Below, piece by piece: positions 60,601 through 64,000 of a stretch of DNA of 64,000 nt. Every line of letters begins with the position of its first letter. Positions within the stretch are counted from its first letter, which is position 1. Both the position numbers and the translations under genes were made by a program. This stretch comes from Subsaximicrobium wynnwilliamsii. Lineage in GTDB: Bacteria > Bacteroidota > Bacteroidia > Flavobacteriales > Flavobacteriaceae. The stretch spans positions 62,001 through 126,000 of the forward strand of contig NZ_VORM01000006.1 in assembly GCF_007997225.1 (NCBI RefSeq), written 5' to 3'. The notes under the pieces were generated by a model. The model was not told where the DNA came from. It ran no database searches and saw only the letters and a program-made list of their open reading frames with translations.

Positions 60601-60615
60601 GTCCACTTTGTGGAC
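60601..60615. repeat. Hairpin GTCCAC-TTT-GTGGAC
   Basis: Six-base perfect arms with a three-base loop, the same design as the hairpins at 2286, 41554 and 41605. It lies in the 197-base xth-ompA spacer. Confidence 0.45.
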
Positions 60616-60678
60616 TTAGAAGCGCGATTTAATGGCTCTATACACAAATCTTAATAACAAACATTACAACATCCAATT

Positions 60679-61638
60679 ATGATAAAAAAACTTTCATTCA
60701 TCGCACTCACATTACTCTTGACCACATCATGTGTCTCCAAAAAAGTTTATACTGATTTGGAAGATAAATACGCCAATCTCAAAAAGGAAAACAGAGCTTT
60801 AGCCGATAAAAACACAAATCTATCGAAGTCCAAAACCACTTTGGAAACCGATTTGACCAAACTCCAAAAAGAGTACGACGAAACCTTAGCTAAGCGCAAT
60901 CAACTGCAAAGTGATTACGACGCTGCAAAATCCAATCTCGAAAATCTAAAAGCGTCTTATGATGCTTTAGAAGCAAATAGCTCTGCTGCCATTACCAAAA
61001 ATGCAGACCAAAACCGTGAATTGCTAGCAAAACTGGAAGCTAAGGAACAAGCCTTAGCGGCTGAGGGCAATCGTTTGGAGACCTTAAAGAGAGAACTTGA
61101 GGCGCGTTCCCAGCGTGTTGCCGAGTTGGAAAGTGTGATTTCCTCCAAAGATGCCCAAATGACCAAGTTGAAAAATGCACTCTCCAAAGCGCTTACCAAT
61201 TTTGAGGGAAAAGGCTTGACCGTAGAGCAGCGCAACGGAAAAGTCTATGTCTCCATGGAAAACAAACTGCTTTTTGAATCGGGCAGTTGGGCCGTGGGGA
61301 ATAAAGGCAAACAAGCGGTCAAGCAATTGGGGGAAGTCTTGGCCGACAATCCAGAAATTGCGATTTTAATTGAGGGCCATACCGATAATGTGCCTTACAA
61401 CGGCAACACCCAATTGAGTGGAAACTGGGATTTATCTACCAAACGTGCCACAGCCATCGTCACTATATTAAGGGAAAATGGTGGGATTCGTCCAGAAAAC
61501 CTTACCGCAGCAGGACGCGGGGAATATGCTCCCATTTCAACCAATGACTCTGCGGAAGGCAAAGCAAAAAACAGACGTATTGAAGTGATTTTAACACCAA
61601 AATTAGACGAAATTTCTAAGTTATTGAATGAACTCTAA
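60679..61638 (+). CDS. OmpA-family peptidoglycan-binding lipoprotein
   Basis: The 319-residue protein has a lipobox (LTTSCV, Cys18), a long coiled coil at about 25-165 (NLKKENRALADKNTNLSKSK) and a C-terminal OmpA domain at about 200-310 with IAILIEGHTDNVPYNGNTQL and NWDLSTKRATAIV, including the Asp and Arg that bind diaminopimelate. It tethers the outer membrane to the cell wall. The gene stands alone with no promoter motif I can firmly place. Confidence 0.9.
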   Translation: MIKKLSFIALTLLLTTSCVSKKVYTDLEDKYANLKKENRALADKNTNLSKSKTTLETDLTKLQKEYDETLAKRNQLQSDYDAAKSNLENLKASYDALEANSSAAITKNADQNRELLAKLEAKEQALAAEGNRLETLKRELEARSQRVAELESVISSKDAQMTKLKNALSKALTNFEGKGLTVEQRNGKVYVSMENKLLFESGSWAVGNKGKQAVKQLGEVLADNPEIAILIEGHTDNVPYNGNTQLSGNWDLSTKRATAIVTILRENGGIRPENLTAAGRGEYAPISTNDSAEGKAKNRRIEVILTPKLDEISKLLNEL

Positions 61639-61711
61639 AATTCAAGGTTCAGTGTTTAAAGTTCAATTTTTGAATTAGTTTACCTAACATAAGATGCCCA
61701 TTTGCAGGGAA

Positions 61712-62755
61712 ATGAAGATGATATATACCAATTTACCAAACACCAATATTAAAGTGAGTAAGCTCTGTTTAGGCACCATGACTTGGGGCAATCAAAACAC
61801 CCAAGACGATGGTTTTGCCCAAATGGACTTAGCGCTGGATAGAGGTGTTAACTTTTTTGACACTGCGGAATTGTATCCGGTGCCTGCAGGAGCGCGTACT
61901 TATGCAGACACTGAGCGGATTATTGGCAATTGGTTTCAAAAAACAGGACAGCGAGACAAAGTGGTATTAGCCAGTAAAATCGCTGGCACAGGCGATTATA
62001 CTGCGCACATAAGGACTAAGGGGTTTTGCAAGGAAACGCTTGAGGATGCAGTAAACCAGAGCCTGAAACGTCTTAAGACCGATTATATTGACCTCTTTCA
62101 ATTGCATTGGCCAGAGCGCAATGCCAATTATTTCGGGGTTCGGGATTATAAGATTGATGCGGAAGAGCGCTGGCAAGATAATTTCAACGAGATTTTACAA
62201 GTTTTTGATGGCATCATTAAATCTGGGAAAATACGTGAGATAGGAATTTCAAACGAAAAAGCTTGGGGTACGATGCGCTATTTGGAAGAAGCGAAAACAC
62301 ATGGGCTGCCCAAAATGATCACGATTCAAAATCCGTATTCGCTGTTGAACCGCACTTTTGAAGGCGATTTAGCCGAAATTTCCTATCGTGAAAATATAGG
62401 GTTGCTGGCTTACTCGCCATTGGCCTGTGGCGTACTTACCGGAAAATACATTCAAGGAAAAGACACGAAAGATTCGCGTCTCAATTTATTTGAACGATTT
62501 TCAAGATACAGCAGCCAAAACTGTACGGAAGCGACGAAATGTTATCTCAAAATTGCTGAAGACCACAACCTAAGCATGACGCAAATGGCCTTGGCTTTTG
62601 TGAATCAACAAGCCTTTTTGACCAGCAACATTATTGGAGCCACCTCTGCAGCACAATTATCGGAAAACATTGATAGTATCGACATCCATTTGAATGAAGA
62701 AATCCTTGGAGCCATCAACGAAGTCCATGAGGCGCAACCCAATCCTGCGACTTAG
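61712..62755 (+). CDS. tas: Tas-like NADPH-dependent aldo/keto reductase
   Basis: The 347-residue enzyme closely follows E. coli Tas: LCLGTMTWGNQNTQDDGFAQ, VNFFDTAELYPVPAGA with the catalytic Asp and Tyr, VLASKIAGTG with the catalytic Lys, IDLFQLHWPERNANYFG with the His, and IGATSAAQLSENIDSI at the cofactor site. The start at the ATG at 61712 gives MKMIYTNLPNTNIKVSK; an upstream ATG at 61694 adds six residues without support. Substrate unknown, reduces aldehydes or ketones. Confidence 0.92.
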   Translation: MKMIYTNLPNTNIKVSKLCLGTMTWGNQNTQDDGFAQMDLALDRGVNFFDTAELYPVPAGARTYADTERIIGNWFQKTGQRDKVVLASKIAGTGDYTAHIRTKGFCKETLEDAVNQSLKRLKTDYIDLFQLHWPERNANYFGVRDYKIDAEERWQDNFNEILQVFDGIIKSGKIREIGISNEKAWGTMRYLEEAKTHGLPKMITIQNPYSLLNRTFEGDLAEISYRENIGLLAYSPLACGVLTGKYIQGKDTKDSRLNLFERFSRYSSQNCTEATKCYLKIAEDHNLSMTQMALAFVNQQAFLTSNIIGATSAAQLSENIDSIDIHLNEEILGAINEVHEAQPNPAT

Positions 62756-63113
62756 AGAATCTCAGTTCTTTTTTCAATTCTTCGATTTTCAAAATACCCA
62801 CAAAAGGCAAACACAGCTTAATGGGATTATTTGCGGAAAACACATCAATACTTGCCAAATACTTCAGGATGAAAAATCAATTTCAAGATGCAACAGCTTC
62901 GTTCTGCCATTCTAAATTAGAGTTGTAACACATAGACACATAAATCCTTTCCGCAGCAATAAAGCATATAGTTGTGCGATTTTTGAGGAAATTAAAGGCT
63001 GTGCAATTCGCATTCCGAAAATATATTGCAAACTAAAATTCGTGAAACGTTTTGAATTACCAAGCAAAAACCCTTTTTACTTTATAAAACAAAATTTTAC
63101 GCTTAAAAAAAAG
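62756..63113. other. Non-coding spacer after tas
   Basis: About 360 AT-rich bases. No gene, palindrome or promoter is convincing. The stretch 62900-63050 has stop-riddled frames that could be an old remnant, but I cannot name a parent. Confidence 0.35.
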
Positions 63114-63151
63114 AAAACGTCCAACCCACATAAAGTGAGCTGGACGTTTTT
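63114..63151 (-). terminator. Terminator of the last gene
   Basis: AAAACGTCCA pairs perfectly with TGGACGTTTT around an 18-base loop, 25 bases beyond the stop of the minus-strand gene at 63176. Confidence 0.75.
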
Positions 63152-63175
63152 AGAAACTAAATAACCAACCAAAAT

Positions 63176-64000
63176 TTAGTTTCTTGTGCTATGTCTTGGA
63201 TTTGCTTTTTTAGGCGTTTTTTGTTTGCGTTTTTTCAGAAACACTTCTGTATTTTTATTAGTGGCATCTCCTTTTTCAGCGGTCTCTGCAGCCCTTAGGT
63301 ATTGGATATAACCTCGACCAGAGAACTCATAAATGGTGCCAGATGTTTGATGAAACAATTCTATGCGCTGATCATTGATAACGCTTAGTTCAAAATATTC
63401 ATTGTTGAAGTAATCATAATCTAATGTTAATGTTTTTAGAGCGCTGTTGTTGCTAAGATTCCCAACACCGTAAACGCCCATATAATCCCAAAAAATGCTA
63501 TTTGGATTATTCAAATTGACATCTCGAGAGCTACGGAATTCTGAATCATTCCCACCAGACAAAAACTGCAAATAGGTTTCGTTGTCAAAATCGTTCAATG
63601 CTCCAAATTGACTGGTATAAGTTTTTTCCCAAGCTTCATATTCTTGAAGAAAATAATGGATGTTGTCATAAAACACAAAGTCATAGTCAAAGGTATTGCG
63701 TTGGTATCCGTTTAGAAAATACGAGGTATCGTTAAACGGGTTGTAAAGTTCAATGGTATTATAATCAATTTGAAAGATGTCAAAGGTTTGATAGCCATCC
63801 ACATCGTGATTCACATCCAAAATCCCATCAAAGGCATCGTAAGTGCCCACATCAATACCAAATCCGTTGCCCTGGCTACCAAAGCCCACGAGGTTATTAT
63901 TGGCATAAAGCACCCCATTTCTAAAGGATAAGGTAAAGGCAATCTGCAAAAAGGGTGTTTCTCCAGCACCAAGCGTTTGATTGACATCTACATACCAAAG
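63176..64000 (-). CDS. Conserved flavobacterial protein, 5' end outside window
   Basis: The frame is open through the last base of the window, so about 275 C-terminal residues are seen; the upstream part reads LWYVDVNQTLGAGETPFLQI before AFTLSFRNGVLYANNNLVGF. It is rich in Tyr, Phe, Asn and Asp (YDYFNNEYFEL; YLQFLSGGNDSEF), fitting a secreted beta-rich protein, and ends in a basic tail (KKRKQKTPKKANPRHSTRN). Proteins of this type are sometimes labelled nicotinic-acid mononucleotide adenylyltransferase in databases, but I see no nucleotidyltransferase HxGH motif, so I do not use that name. Confidence 0.6.
   Translation of the reverse strand, partial: LWYVDVNQTLGAGETPFLQIAFTLSFRNGVLYANNNLVGFGSQGNGFGIDVGTYDAFDGILDVNHDVDGYQTFDIFQIDYNTIELYNPFNDTSYFLNGYQRNTFDYDFVFYDNIHYFLQEYEAWEKTYTSQFGALNDFDNETYLQFLSGGNDSEFRSSRDVNLNNPNSIFWDYMGVYGVGNLSNNSALKTLTLDYDYFNNEYFELSVINDQRIELFHQTSGTIYEFSGRGYIQYLRAAETAEKGDATNKNTEVFLKKRKQKTPKKANPRHSTRN

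Noticed and set aside
62880-63060. Stop-riddled protein-like sequence after tas
   Set aside because: Some frames read like a decayed coding remnant, but I could not identify a parent or a consistent frame, so it is left as spacer.
1-64000. tRNA, rRNA, tmRNA, SRP RNA and CRISPR arrays
   Set aside because: I looked for T-arm GGTTCRA cores with flanking stems and for regularly spaced repeats; the few GGTTC matches are in the TPP riboswitch or repeats, and no spaced array is present.

Overview
The window is a chromosomal segment of a gliding-type Flavobacteriaceae bacterium (Bacteroidota). Evidence: gldE and gldD next to mutY and ssb, many TonB-dependent receptors (TBDRs) with carboxypeptidase-like N-terminal domains, promoters of the Bacteroidota TAnnTTTG type, AT-rich intergenic DNA with few Shine-Dalgarno-like sites, and family-specific genes (bacterial GGGP synthase, S46 peptidase, DUF4301, DUF3127, CCC-motif membrane protein). 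I saw no tRNA, rRNA, CRISPR array or complete insertion sequence. The first and last genes run off the window.

Layout. 0-8.5 kb: outer-membrane and thioredoxin-like proteins, then rng / a 29-residue basic protein / hup on the minus strand, diverging from mutY-ssb-gldE-gldD. 8.5-18.6 kb: a large Oar-like TBDR, a scar of decayed pgi and gldD fragments, a second TBDR with its lipoprotein, then pgi. 18.6-27 kb: a minus-strand operon DUF3108 - tryptophan dioxygenase - M23 peptidase - pgi, then a tyrosine-degradation cluster (hppD, CCC membrane protein, hmgA), an SSB-tailed DUF3127 protein and a flavin reductase. 27-31 kb: orphan histidine kinase, zinc-ribbon membrane protein, HIT protein with a 7-bp tandem repeat just upstream, greA and a Rieske-like lipoprotein. 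31-37.5 kb: a TBDR behind a TPP riboswitch, and upstream of it an operon of thiamine-binding protein, PnuC-type transporter, NadR-like kinase, DUF4301 and ArfB; this is probably a vitamin (thiamine and/or nicotinamide riboside) uptake locus. 37.5-41.3 kb: GGGP synthase, phosphopantetheinyl transferase, ahcY with a structured leader, DUF1569. 41.3-44 kb: paired hairpin-ended repeats and a DPP11-type S46 peptidase. 44-51.3 kb: orphan Vsr, methionine aminotransferase and omega-amidase separated by a pair of related coiled-coil proteins, a Big_5-type lipoprotein, ComF and a coiled-coil membrane protein. 51.4-52.8 kb: a graveyard with ParD, a nonsense-mutated ParE, a duplicated gene end, a truncated HigA-like antitoxin and a dispersed repeat. 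52.8-64 kb: glyS, two DUF3575-like proteins, a giant outer-membrane protein, xth, an OmpA-family lipoprotein, a Tas-like aldo/keto reductase and a partial lipoprotein.

Most notable observations: (1) the interlocking pgi'/gldD' scar, which shows that the whole gldD-to-pgi interval was once tandemly duplicated or merged from two alleles, leaving two different TBDR modules side by side; (2) the TPP riboswitch with an unusually long P3 arm beside the transporter/kinase/DUF4301 operon; (3) DUF4301 carrying UDPGP-like nucleotidyltransferase motifs; (4) the SSB-type tail on the DUF3127 protein; (5) the heptanucleotide repeat abutting the HIT gene start.
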